Shown: in pieces, positions 35,064 to 46,600 of the stretch | Position numbering within the stretch: position 1 is the stretch's first letter | Layout: each line of letters begins with the position of its first letter | Source of the DNA: Lineus longissimus | Lineage: Eukaryota; Nemertea; Pilidiophora; Heteronemertea; Lineidae | Reading direction: 5' to 3' | NCBI RefSeq assembly: GCF_910592395.1 | Contig: NC_088317.1 | Coordinates: forward strand, 19,330,039-19,394,038 | DNA: 64,000 nt | Position numbers and translations under genes: made by a program | Notes under the pieces: model-generated | Seen by the model: the letters and a program-made list of their open reading frames with translations, nothing else | Databases searched by the model: none | What the model was told of the DNA's origin: nothing

Positions 35064-36698
35064 GTAGAACCTATTTATTTGTTCTTGACTCTTGAAAATC
35101 AAAGATTGATCTGCTCACAGAGTAATCAGCTCCTTGAAAAGTTTCATTTGAAAATAATGAGAATGCTCTAAACATGCAAACTGTAGCAAGCGACGTCGGG
35201 ACGAAGGCTGAAGAGCCCTCACCATGAAACCGCAGTTGTATGGAATGGTAAAATACAACGAAAGACGTGCAACAAAGGGTTTCAGTGGGGGAAACTTAGA
35301 AAAACGTGTCAAATCTTTTTTTCAGTATTCCCAAAAGATGGGTAACACCAGAAAAAGGGAACCACTCGGCTCGAACTGCTGGAAATGACACAGAAGTGAA
35401 AGTCCTCGTCTGGAGCCGGCATCACCACATCCAGGTCACAGGATATTCATCACCACGACCAGGGCGTCGCTCCAACTGCTGGAAATGACGCTCTCAAGGA
35501 TGTGCATTGTAAGTGGAGGTAAGGATCACAACGTACATGTACATGTTTCAAGTCAATACCTATATTACAACAGTGGGGCGATTGTCTGACTCTATATACG
35601 CTCTAAACTCGGCAGATATATAACATAACGTCTGGACAAAAGCTGATAACTTGCAAATTAAAGGGGTTATTTAAAGACACCTCCGTCCACCCATTTAAGA
35701 AAATGGAAATTGCAGCCAGGTTCAACAGAAAAGATGATAAGTTGTTAAGATGGGCTTCTTTGCCAATGACGATGTTCATTTTGAAGACACTTCTCGCACT
35801 GTATGAAGATTTGTAATGGTTTGATACTTTTGTAGGTTGCAGAGAGTTTGCACCACCACACCCAGTCCTGGATGGAAACAGAATTTATGATCTAATCAAA
35901 TGGAAGACCGCAATTGTCCTGAGATGACGAGGTTAAGTAGAAGTGAGTTGGCCTTTAGGGCGGAGTGCAAGAGCCTAAAACGGCCAGCTGACATGACCTT
36001 CCAAAGGAAAGCAAAATTTGTGCCATTCGAGCCTCCGATTGATCACCTCTACATCCACCCAGTAGATGAACACCATACTCTGAGTAATGTTGCAGTATGT
36101 TATAACAACAAAGATATCAAATACATTTCCAACTTAAAAAATTCTAAAGGTTAGTTATGGAGTGTCTGCAAGAAGCACTTGAATACGCCGACCAATTTCA
36201 TCTGATTGGCAATGGACTTCTATTTTCAGTTGTCCACAGACGTGCACGGATAATGAAAGTCTTGTACATCCAGGGGACGGAAGAGGTATCCCGGGGCTCA
36301 GTACGCATACCAATCCTGGAACAGACTCTCTCGATAACACACGTGTTTATATGCACAGACGTTTTCATCGCGTATCGTATTCTTAAACGCAAACACAATT
36401 CTTAGTTCAGATTGAATCGCAAACGAAAGATTCGCGAAAGCCACGGACCATCGCTAGACTATTTTATTTTCTTCGCTCAGATCGAACTGTTGAAAATGTG
36501 GATTATATTTATGTACTTCATTTGAACCACAAACGAAGGATTTGGACAAGATGCGTACCTCTAACCCCTTCATTTGACGAGACGTGATACCAATCTCACA
36601 AGCACTGGATGACGGCATGCTTCAGGAATCTCTTTACGACTGATGCCATGTGACGACGGGGGCACATCTTGAGGGTAATGCAAACAGATATACACTAT
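35064..36698 (+). other. possible exons and spacer, unassigned
   Basis: Segments near 35326-35448 and 35837-36090 have acceptor-like borders and protein-like frames (for example PADMTFQRKAKFVPFEPP at about 35988). A shorter, diverged copy of that last piece lies at about 34604-34660. No consistent gene model was reached. Confidence 0.2.
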
Positions 36699-36895
36699 CT
36701 CCGAACTATAACACCAGATAACTCCACTCTGAACCAGACTTCCAATAACGACCTGACCAGCCTAGGCCTGGACCTCAAGTTCTGCTATTTGACCAGGTAT
36801 GACTGATATGCCTTTCTCGGCATTTGCTAGGGTCATGAATATTCACCATTAAGGTGGGCCTAGTGACTTCTCATTGTCTGGTGTTATAGTTCCGG
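36699..36895. mobile_element. MITE-like inverted-repeat element, about 197 bp
   Basis: The left end TCCGAACTATAACACCAGA is mirrored at the right by TCTGGTGTTATAGTTCCGGA (one extra base). A smaller internal palindrome around GACCAGCCTAGGCCTGG adds hairpin potential. No target duplication was identified. Confidence 0.65.
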
Positions 36896-37366
36896 ATCCG
36901 AAGATAAGAGTATTTCGATATTATCAGAACATGCCTATTTGGGTGAATACCACATATCGTGTAATCTCCAGCCTTCCAGAAAGCTAGCAACACCAACAAC
37001 CGAGCTTCTGATCTTGAAATGTGAATTCTAGCATTACAAGTCACGCTGAGACAGCTGTGAATCATTCGATAAACGTACAATTGCAACAAGGCTCACATGG
37101 ACGATTTCATGAGAAAACAGCAGGCTGATTACACACAGAACAAATCAGTAGTTAAACGAAATGTATTATTCATGCGAAACCTCTAGTCTAACTTTGTACC
37201 AATCGTATAAAGCATGACCAAGAACGTGCATAAGCAAAATTTTCGCCAATTTTTGTGCTAGCCATTTTCAGGCTTACTTTGCGTGAATCTCTCTGAAATG
37301 GTCTGTGGGCATTGAGCTTTTCATCTATTGCACTGTCTGTGATACATAATGTGTTTTTCTTTTCAG

Positions 37367-37408
37367 CAAGATGACACAATGGATGTGGAACCCTCGGCCC
37401 CTGAATGA
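37367..37408 (+). CDS. candidate terminal exon ending DTMDVEPSAPE
   Basis: A strong acceptor (TTTTTCTTTTCAG) leads into 13 acidic codons and a TGA. The short acidic tail looks like a real C-terminus, and the long flanking frames give no competing explanation. The upstream partner exon was not identified; the candidate at 34845-34964 ends in the compatible phase 0. Confidence 0.35.
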   Translation, partial: QDDTMDVEPSAPE

Positions 37409-38892
37409 TTGTCGCTATGGGAGTCATTAGCAACAGACTTTCTCTGGTGTAGTATTGTATATTCGCTACCTGTAGGCCTCTGCAGAAGGATACGTTGTAT
37501 TTTATCGAAATATCTGATTGAAAGGTGGTTTCATTGCAAATCTCAATATCATCCGATGGTAAAAAGCCTACTTCCATTTTGTGGCTGTGACAAAATGTCT
37601 GAACACATTTGGAAGGTCTTTAAAAGACTTTCCATCAGTCATCGTCGGTCACTCCTCCTAGATGATTGTTGATTAAGAACCAGAACCAGATCCAAATAAG
37701 TCGAGGTTCTGATGTACCAGGTCTAAATTTACTATCGAGCTGTTAACATTTACTTCATTTTTCTCCGAAATCACCATATCGAGCTGTTAAAATTTACTTC
37801 ATTTTTCTCCGAAATCACCAAATTATCAGATATTTCAATTTTCCCATCGAATGAGACATGGGGTCCACGTGATTCTGGTTGGTTCGACCCCAGCCAACCA
37901 GAACATGTGTTGTCTTTGATGGAACCGTAGGCCTTATGAACTTTCTCGATCCATTCAGTACCACGAATACCTGCGTTTATTCCATTCGGCTTCCGAGACC
38001 TGATAGTGCCGGTCTCCATTTGGGACAGATATGAAATAGGCAAACTCAAACTCTAGCCTCCATTTTATACAAGTATCTTAAATTTCCTTAAACACGGTAA
38101 TTATCCGGGTGCCTTTCATTCTTGGTTTCATCAATGATATGATAACAAAGGTTATCCCCAAGACCAAAACAAATGCAAAAGAATCGGGCAAATTCATTTC
38201 CAAATTTTGAGATTTCGTTGAAATATTTTGTTGATTGAAATTTTTCCAAAACATTCCAAATTGATGTGGTTCCTGACCTTGCGGTCAAGTGGAAGAGGAG
38301 CTCAGTCTTTTCATGATAATTAGTCCAGAAAGATTCATCTTGTTTCTTCCTGTGAGGTATAAAGATAACAACTGCCCCATCAAGAAGTTTCCTGTGGTAC
38401 AGAATGGGTCAAGCAAGCTGTCGCCAACGTCAATGTCTGACGTTTTATGTATTAATTTGTTATGTTTGTTTGTATAATGATACAATATGTGAAATTTACA
38501 TATAAAAGCCATAATACATGTAAAGGTGAATTCAAAAAGTTACTTCTATTGTTAAACTCGTCCAAAGCAACCGCTTTTGTCATGATGAGAAGACTGATCT
38601 GAACGCCTGATCTAGAGGGGCCCCTTTTGTCATGCAAATGAGATCACAGCACGGTCCTGTTGATCATGACGAAATTGGTTCTTTTGTTATTTAAATAACC
38701 CACTCACCGATGTCGTGCTGTTTCGTATCAATGAGGTCAAGGTTTGTGACCTGAATACACCACAGCAGTTCACCTTGCTTGCATTTACAATGGTTGTCGC
38801 TGCATGCGACTCAATTTATGTTTTTCCTGATCAAAAACTATGTAGATATTCAGTGGAAAACGGTTTCCCAAACAAAATGAACATAAACATAA
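37409..38892. other. spacer with a 44-bp duplication
   Basis: No gene was recognised. Positions 37733-37776 and 37777-37820 are a direct duplication (TATCGAGCTGTTAA start). A minus-strand 129-codon frame (37188-37577) overlaps the terminal-exon candidate antisense and has no motif. Confidence 0.4.
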
Positions 38893-39060
38893 GGGGCCAA
38901 ATTTACAAAGGGTGTTTAGCTTAAAACAGCGTTTAATGTCTGAATAGACAGAGTCAGGGCCTTGGAGGGTTTCTTCATGAAAACCGCATTAGGCCCTGAA
39001 ACTGATTATGTAGAATTTACACGCGTCTAACTCTTAAACACCCTTCGTAAATTCGGCCCT
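38893..39060. mobile_element. MITE with about 26-bp terminal inverted repeats
   Basis: The left end GGGGCCAAATTTACAAAGGG is mirrored by a right end finishing TTCGTAAATTCGGCCCT. At 168 bp with no coding capacity it fits a non-autonomous DNA element; the superfamily is unknown. The flanking bases do not show a clear target duplication. Confidence 0.75.
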
Positions 39061-40515
39061 AGATGTTTTCAACCGGACTGTGCAAGACGGCATGTATAAC
39101 AATGTGTCCCAAAAGTGTTACATGTATCAATGGCTCTTTGCTTTATTTTAGAAATTTTGAATTTCACAAATTTTGAATTTCACACTATTTATTGTGTTGT
39201 TTACTCGGAGTTGTCTTTTGTCTCTATCAAACTGGCTTTGCCGGCAAGTTCCTCATAAAGCGATCGTTCCAAATGATGGGTTGCGGGTTTCCCCTGCCTT
39301 GTACCTACATTCTAAATTGCCCTCATGCTCTTTGCACAGTTATAGAAGTGTGAGGCGCCGTCCACTCAAAAATGTAAATAGTTTTTGTTCAGAATATGCT
39401 TGCATATTATCGCTGTTTTGGAGAATGAATTGCCCTGTGGTGTCATTGTTTTGATATTGTTCTGTAAAATCTTGATAAATTCTTGGAATGTACAGACTGA
39501 AATAAAAAATTCATCAACAGACTTGTATTATTTTTTACTTTTTTCAAGGGGGAAGGGTTCGGGTTCATTGACCAAACTCTGAAGGTTTGGGTTTGGATGA
39601 CCTCTCTTTAAGAGACATATGTCGCAATTTGGTTATAGTGAAGTCCTCGACACTCCTCACAGTAAAAAAAGTAGTGTCACCTCTACGTCAATCCACATCT
39701 AGATCAGACAGAGTACGCTTAGTGAAGGGGTATGGCACATCCAGCAAAGACTTGGTAAAACATCTATTTTAAAATGCGTTTCCAAAGTGAATGCATGAAG
39801 AAAACCCATTTGTGTCGTATATCACTTGAAACGCCCGATTCCCCTTATTCTGCAAGATGTTAAATCGGGCATTTTATTTCTTTAAATAAATCATAAGCGT
39901 CGCATTTGCTCCTAGCTCTGTTCACCATCCCAAATGACAATATTGCCAATTGGGCCGGACAAACACGAAAAACCCCAAATATTATACATTTCTTCCTGAA
40001 TAATTCTTACAGTGACCATTCTCCCATGGAAGACAGTTGCTTACGCTACACAAAAATCAAAAAAAAATCGAGGGTCAACCATTGAACTTTTGAGATATGT
40101 TGAATTTTGCACAAATCGGCGAAAAACGCACCAACTGGCACTAGACGGCATTTCAACACGGGGCCGACGCACATCCCAAGTTCAGTGTACACATACGTCG
40201 GCAACAACAGTAAAATGCGTAGTTTCTTGTTAGCCGCCTATTGAGTAGCGCTCTGGGTTTCAGAAACTCCCAAAAAACATGTCTTTGCCAAAACAACTGC
40301 TGAATCAACACTGACATACTGTAAGGACCGAGAAATCAATGATTTTAGGAACTACTGTGAGGGGGCCGCGCATGAATAAAAAAAAACACTCCCTAATGAG
40401 ACCTCACTGATCTCCCAAATGTACGCATGCACGTCACGACACGCCCACCACACACAAATATTATTTGGACTAGTTAGAAATATCACAGTTTCAACAAATT
40501 CTTTGATAGTTAGTC
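39061..40515. other. spacer, no gene recognised
   Basis: AT-rich sequence with short plus-strand frames (39173-39454, 39587-39772, 40012-40233) lacking motifs. A small hairpin GCCCGATT...AATCGGGC lies at about 39833-39870. Confidence 0.4.
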
Positions 40516-41080
40516 CACATTTGGACACTAGACCTCGCGTTTCCCCGTCCACAAAGTCAATGGCCACTTCGAAAACCTTCAAAAAAGCCCGTCCACTCAT
40601 TGATCAAATCACCCATCAAAATAATTTTTATTCTTTCGCTGACCCATTAAAAAGATTATAATGCATAATATACTGCAATTCCTTTTAAATATATTGAAAG
40701 ACAAAGAAATGCCAGCCCACGAAACTTAGAGGGCCGCTGTCCACACTTTCGTCCGCGATTTATTTTTTCACACCAGGTGCGGCCATTTTGTTTTCCATAT
40801 ATGGCAAATGCGTCATAATTTATTCATTTATTGATACGAATGAATTGACGTTTTTGGTTTTGGAAATCCCCATTGAGTTCGCGCGCCGGTCACCGCACTG
40901 AATGACCTACCTTTTGTTTTAGCGCGCGATAATTAGTTCGCTTAGCTCTCGCAAGGATCCCAATTTTTTTCTCGAAAAACGTACATTAAATGACATAAAT
41001 TATGCCATATATGGAAAACAAAATGGCCGCACCTGGTGTGAAAAAATAAATCGCCTTTCGTCCACAGTTTACACCTACCC
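40516..41080. repeat. interspersed repeat, copy 2, interrupted by a MITE
   Basis: Matches the copy at 25341-25575: TTGGACACTAGACCTCGC, then CCACTTCGAAAACCTTCAAA, then CTTAGAGGGCC, and after the insertion CTTTCGTCCACAG..ACACCTACC. It differs from copy 1 by small indels and a substituted central part (about 40620-40700). Confidence 0.85.
40755..41054. mobile_element. 300-bp MITE with perfect 51-bp terminal inverted repeats
   Basis: The left end GCGATTTATTTTTTCACACC through the sequence ending TATATGGC is the exact reverse complement of the right end. The element is flanked by CTTTCGTCC on both sides. The 9-bp flanking repeat and long termini would suit a Mutator-like element (hAT would give 8 bp). 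However, the uninterrupted repeat copy naturally contains this 9-mer twice, so the target duplication is not proven. Confidence 0.88.
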
Positions 41081-41489
41081 CGTTAGCGTCGCACCCCGTT
41101 AGTTCGCCATTAAACGACCTTGACCTCTTTTCGCTAACTTCTCAGTTTTCTGATTTTGTTTCTTGATAAGTGCTCTTTTGTTGCGATACTGTGCATATTT
41201 TACGGGAACCAGGGACTAGACGGTAGTTAGGTACTAGGACTAGATAGGTATGTTCTCGTTGTTTTGACTGAAGTGCAGTTTCGAGTTTGCATTGTGATTG
41301 TCTATAATGCGAAGAAAGTGGTGTATGAGCATGATTCACCTGGCCTCCTCCACCCATGCATCATAGATGTAGGCTAGATGTAGAAGTGCTCCGACCTGCA
41401 GTGCAACTCAGGCCTACCTTGGAAAATGGATAAAGGCCTCGTTTCTTACACGCACGGAAATTCGACTACGACCATTGCCATTTTGTTGC
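41081..41489. other. spacer, no gene recognised
   Basis: Contains two CCCCGTTAG motifs at about 41078 and 41096. A minus-strand 71-codon frame is unassigned. The LINE tail begins at the right edge. Confidence 0.35.
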
Positions 41490-41928
41490 GTCAGCAATAA
41501 ATACTAAAATCAATCAATCAATCAATAACATACGGAGTCTTGTATAGCGCCAGATCCACCATGGAAATGGTGATCAAGGCGCTGTTAAAAAGTTCACAAA
41601 TGTCTACGAAAACAGGTGTCCCTTTAGTCATGTTAATCTCTTTTTGAAAATGTCCATAGACTCTGATTCCCTGATGTTCCTTGGAAATTCATTCCAGAGT
41701 CTGGGTGCACTGACACTAAAGGCCTTGTCACAACCACAACGTGTGGATACAGGCACGGCCAACAGCAATTGTTCAGCTGAACGAAGTGACCGCCCTGGCT
41801 TGTACACAGTCGGAAGATCCCTGATGTAGCTGGGAGCCTGGCCATTCAAGGCCTTGAATTGAAAGTCAGCAGCAGAACCTTGAACGGGACTGCACAGGCA
41901 GCCAATGAAAGTAATAGGGGAGGTTTTG
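41490..41928 (-). mobile_element. 3' end of a non-LTR retrotransposon (CR1/L2-like), truncated
   Basis: The minus strand encodes the C-terminal tail typical of these reverse transcriptases: HWLPVQSRSRF, then in another frame FKALNGQAPSYIRDL, YKPGRSLRSAEQLLL, DKAFSVSAPRLWNEFP and MDIFKKRL before a stop at 41628. The frameshift near 41880 shows decay. Downstream on that strand come a GGCGCTATACAAGA motif and a (TTGA)n tail, as at LINE 3' ends. Only the last ~0.45 kb remains, consistent with 5' truncation. Confidence 0.82.
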
Positions 41929-42943
41929 GATGATGGGATGATCCATGTGCTTCCATATTGTGACGGCAACGGCTGCTGTGTCATCATCTTACGGCCGAGG
42001 TACTGGGATCTACTTGAGAAGCGGTACCCGTTGTATGACGTCATGAGGCCGATGCTGATGGTGCTGGAGAAACTGGTCCAGGTAAGAACGATCTGTTATT
42101 GGTTTGTGTGACCCGGGCCTACTCGTGCAAGTTTCTCTTGACAATGCCACTGATGCATTCCCCGGAGTGAAGGTCTCCGAGGGTTAGGGTTAGGGTTGTC
42201 CTCTTCTGTACCGGCTTGAAGCGCCGTGAGCAGATTAAGGTCCAGAAGTGTGCCAGCATGCTTCAAGGAAGAATAGTCACTGAATTCTCACCTGTTGTTC
42301 TCTGACTTTCAGACCCCCACCAGCTTCACCAGACCAGAGCGGGTTGTCCTCCTCTGTACCGGCCTGAAGTGCCTCGAGCAGATGAAGGTCCAGAAGTGTG
42401 CCAGCATGCTTCATGGAAGGATAGTCACTGAATTCCCACCTGAAGGTATGCTGTAGACTAGCGTAAACAGTGCAAGTGATTACAGTTCATCTTCCACAGG
42501 ATTGTGAAGCCATCAACCTTCAAGGTTCATTATCACCAAGCTGTCGGCTGCCCAGTCACCGTCCATCCAACAGTAGCAGTTCCCATCATCAAACAGGACT
42601 AAAAAATATCACGCTATTCCCACTACAATCTTGACTGGACGTGAGTGAGCACACCTTGTTACGTTCAGCTTTTGGCAGATCTATGCATTGTTAATGATTT
42701 GCGCGTAGGCATGGGTTATCACGGACTGAGCTTGAAACCAACTTTGTTAGATTCCTACATGTACACCAGGGATTTCAAGTTTGAAATGATCTGCAGGCCT
42801 TACTGCTTGTGTCTGTAATGGTTAAAATATTTCACCCTTGATTTCATATTCTTGCAGTGAGTCATGTGAACAGTGAAGGGATGTGCGCGCGAACTCTCAA
42901 GTACCTGAACGCAGTCCTCCTGGGAAAATGGATCCTGAACTGA
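41926..42943 (+). pseudogene. degenerate CRAL-TRIO-like domain gene (possible pseudogene)
   Basis: Segments about 41926-42081, 42313-42445 and 42858-42943 have splice-like borders and joining phases. The first (GNGCCVIILRPRYWD, YDVMRPMLMVLEKLVQ) matches the early part of the CRAL-TRIO lipid-binding fold of the alpha-TTP/RLBP1/clavesin group. The second (RVVLLCTGLKCLEQMKV, TEFPPE) fits the next strand-helix portion more loosely. The third starts VSHVNSEG, where the family has a VNEP motif, and ends in a TGA. No N-terminal helical region is visible, the LINE abuts the first segment, and the domain is shorter than usual. A duplicate of part of the second segment lies in the preceding intron. Family members carry hydrophobic ligands between membranes. 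Confidence 0.4.
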
Positions 42944-43689
42944 TGTTATCCCAAATGACATAACTGTTCCTTATCACGCTAAATCAGGGATCGTATCTGG
43001 CTGATTGTTGTTACTTCATCATTCACGATCTAAAGGATAAGATTAAGATGCAGCGTCACTTCCGGGTGTGTACAGCCCCGACAACTTGGTTCATGGAATG
43101 CATCACTGGGTTTGAACTGCTTGATCTACCAGAAGGTAACGCAGACTGAACTTGTGAGCTGCACCATCGCAGACATCATATTGGATTGATGTTTGTGATA
43201 TATAACATGTGCAATAGCCATTTTCTAACAAATTATATTCTACAATCTAAAAGCATGTATTGTTTCACTCACTACCAATATCATTTTTCCTGCACGTCAT
43301 TTTGTTTTTGTTTTATTTTATTCCTGTATGTCCAGTCCCAGTCACAATTGACATACCCGTTGCTCTGCGTAAGCTGTGCTCAAACTCTGACCTGGTGCAG
43401 CTTAAACACGTGTTGTGTGCATACCGCTGACATGTCAAAAGCAGATCTTGCTGTACTAACAGGAAGAACATTCCAATAGCTCAATTGTTTGTTGTATTCG
43501 GTGGACGTGGACAAGTGCAGATTTTAATGCCGCCCATATAGCCAATTGAAAGACATACCCAATTTGCACTGAAATACCCTGCGTTACAAAAGAATATGAT
43601 GCATCGAGTCAACATGCGGGAGGTATAGCTCGAGTTGCTTCTACACCGTTGTACCTGTTCAGCCTGAATATACACTTTGAACATAGTCG
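42944..43689. other. spacer before the satellite array
   Basis: Holds a possible further exon (about 43032-43134, contains HDLKDKIKMQRHFRVC, followed by GTAACG) that may extend the CRAL-TRIO-like gene. No other feature is supported. Confidence 0.3.
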
Positions 43690-46600
43690 TTTTCCTTTGA
43701 AGCAACCTGAATAGGGGCTCCACATCAAGAACATTTCAGCCTTTAAAGACAACAACCTACTGTCTTTGAAACACCTTGAATAGCTAGCTCCTGATCCAGT
43801 ACATCTCACCCTTTGGAGAGAATAACCTACTGTCTTTGAGACACCTTGAATAGCTAGCTCCTGATCCAGTACATCTCACCCTTTGAAGAGAACAACCTAT
43901 TGTCTTTGAGACACCTTGAATAGCTAGCTCCTGATCCAGTACATCTCACCCTTTGAAGAGAACAACCTATTGTCTTTGATACACCTTGAATAGCTAGCTC
44001 CTCTTCAGTACATCTCAGCCTTTGAAAAAAACATCCTCCTGTCTTTGAGACACCTTGAATAGCTAGCTCCTTATCCAGTACATCTCAGCCTTTGAAGAGA
44101 ACAACCTATTGTCTTTGAGACACCTTGAATAGCTAGCTCCTCTTCAGTACATCTCACCCTTTGAAGAGAGCAACCTATTGTCTTTGAGACACCTTGAATA
44201 GCAAGCTCCTCATCCAGTACATCTCACCCTTTGAAGAGAGCAACCTATTGTCTTTGAGACACCTTGAATAGCTAGCTCCTCTTTAGTACATCTCACCCTT
44301 TGAAGAGAGCAACCTATTGTCTTTGAGACACCATGAATAGCTAGCTCCTCATCCAGTACATCTCACCCTTTGGAGAAAACAACTTACTATCTTTGAGACA
44401 CCTTCAATAGCTACCTCGTCATCCAGTACATCTCATCCTTTGAAGAGAACATCCTACTGTCTTTGATACACCTTGAATAGCAAGCTCCTCATCCAGTACA
44501 TCTCACCCTTTGAAGAGAACAACCTACTGTCTTTGATACACCTTGAATAGCTAGCTCCTCATCCAGTACATCTCACCCTTTGAAGAGAGCAACCTATTGT
44601 CTTTGAGACCCATTGAATAGCTAGCTCCTCACCAAGTACATCTCACCCTTTGAAGAGAGCAACCTATTGTCTTTGAGACACCTTGAATAGCTAGCTCCTC
44701 TTCAAAGCATCTCACCCTTTGGAGAGAGCAACTTACTATCTTTGAGACACCTTGAATAGCTAGCTCCTCTTCAGTACATCTCACCCTTTGGAGAGAGCAA
44801 CTTACTATCTTTGAGACACCTTGAATAGCTAGCTCCTCTTCAGTACATCTCACCCTTTGAAGAGAGCAACCTATTGTCTATGAGACCCATTGAATAGCTA
44901 GCTCCTCACCAAGTACATCTCACCCTTTGAAGAGAGCAACCTATTGTCTTTGAGACACCTTGAATAGCTAGCTCCTCTTCAGTACATCTCACCCTTTGAA
45001 GAGAGCAACCTATTGTCTTTGAGACACCTTGAATAGCTAGCGCCTCTTCAGTACATCTCACCCTTTGAAGAGAGCAACCTATTGTCTTTGAGACCCATTG
45101 AATAGCTAGCTCCTCACCAAGTACATCTCACCCTTTGAAGAGAGCAACCTATTGTCTTTGAGACACCTTCAATAGCTAGCTCCTCACCAAGTACATCTCA
45201 CCCTTTGGAGAGAGCAACTTACTATCTTTGAGACACCTTGAATAGCTAGCTCCTCTTCAGTACATCTCACCCTTTGGAGAGAGCAACTTACTATCTTTGT
45301 GACACCTTGAATAGCAAGCTCCTCTTCAGTACATCTCACCCTTTGAAGAGAGCAACTTACTATCTTTGAGACACCTTCAATAGCTAGCTCTTCATCCAGT
45401 ATATCTCACCCTTTGGAGAGAGCAACCTACTGTCTTTGAGACACCTTCAATAGCTAGCTCCTCATCCAGTACATCTCACCCTTTGGAGAAAACAACTTAC
45501 TATCTTTGATACACCTTGAATAGCTAGCTCCTCATCCAGTACATCTCACCCTTTGGAGAGAATAACCTACTGTCTTTGAGACACCTTGAATAGCTAGCTC
45601 CTGATCCAGTACATCTCACCCTTTGAAGAGAACAACCTATTGTCTTTGAGACACCTTGAATAGCTAGCTCCTGATCCAGTACATCTCACCCTTTGAAGAG
45701 AACAACCTATTGTCTTTGATACACCTTGAATAGCTAGCTCCTCTTCAGTACATCTCAGCCTTTGAAAAAAACATCCTCCTGTCTTTCCTCACCAAGTACA
45801 TCTCACCCTTTGAAGAGAGCAACCTATTGTCTTTGAGACACCTTGAATAGCTAGCTCCTCTTCAAAGCATCTCACCCTTTGGAGAGAGCAACTTACTATC
45901 TTTGAGACACCTTGAATAGCTAGCTCCTCTTCAGTACATCTCACCCTTTGGAGAGAGCAACTTACTATCTTTGAGACACCTTGAATAGCTAGCTCCTCTT
46001 CAGTACATCTCACCCTTTGAAGAGAGCAACCTATTGTCTATGAGACCCATTGAATAGCTAGCTCCTCACCAAGTACATCTCACCCTTTGAAGAGAGCAAC
46101 CTATTGTCTTTGAGACACCTTGAATAGCTAGCTCCTCTTCAAAGCATCTCACCCTTTGGAGAGAGCAACTTACTATCTTTGAGACACCTTGAATAGCTAG
46201 CTCCTCTTCAGTACATCTCACCCTTTGGAGAGAGCAACTTACTATCTTTGAGACACCTTGAATAGCTAGCTCCTCTTCAGTACATCTCACCCTTTGAAGA
46301 GAGCAACCTATTGTCTATGAGACCCATTGAATAGCTAGCTCCTCACCAAGTACATCTCACCCTTTGAAGAGAGCAACCTATTGTCTTTGAGACACCTTGA
46401 ATAGCTAGCTCCTCTTCAGTACATCTCACCCTTTGAAGAGAGCAACCTATTGTCTTTGAGACACCTTGAATAGCTAGCGCCTCTTCAGTACATCTCACCC
46501 TTTGAAGAGAGCAACCTATTGTCTTTGAGACCCATTGAATAGCTAGCTCCTCACCAAGTACATCTCACCCTTTGAAGAGAGCAACCTATTGTCTTTGAGA

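Noticed and set aside
37188-37577. 129-codon minus-strand gene
   Set aside because: No motif, and it lies antisense to a better supported terminal-exon candidate.
37880-37911. tRNA-like GGTTCGACCCC motif
   Set aside because: No acceptor stem, D-arm or A box at the right distance; the pairing is a small unrelated hairpin.
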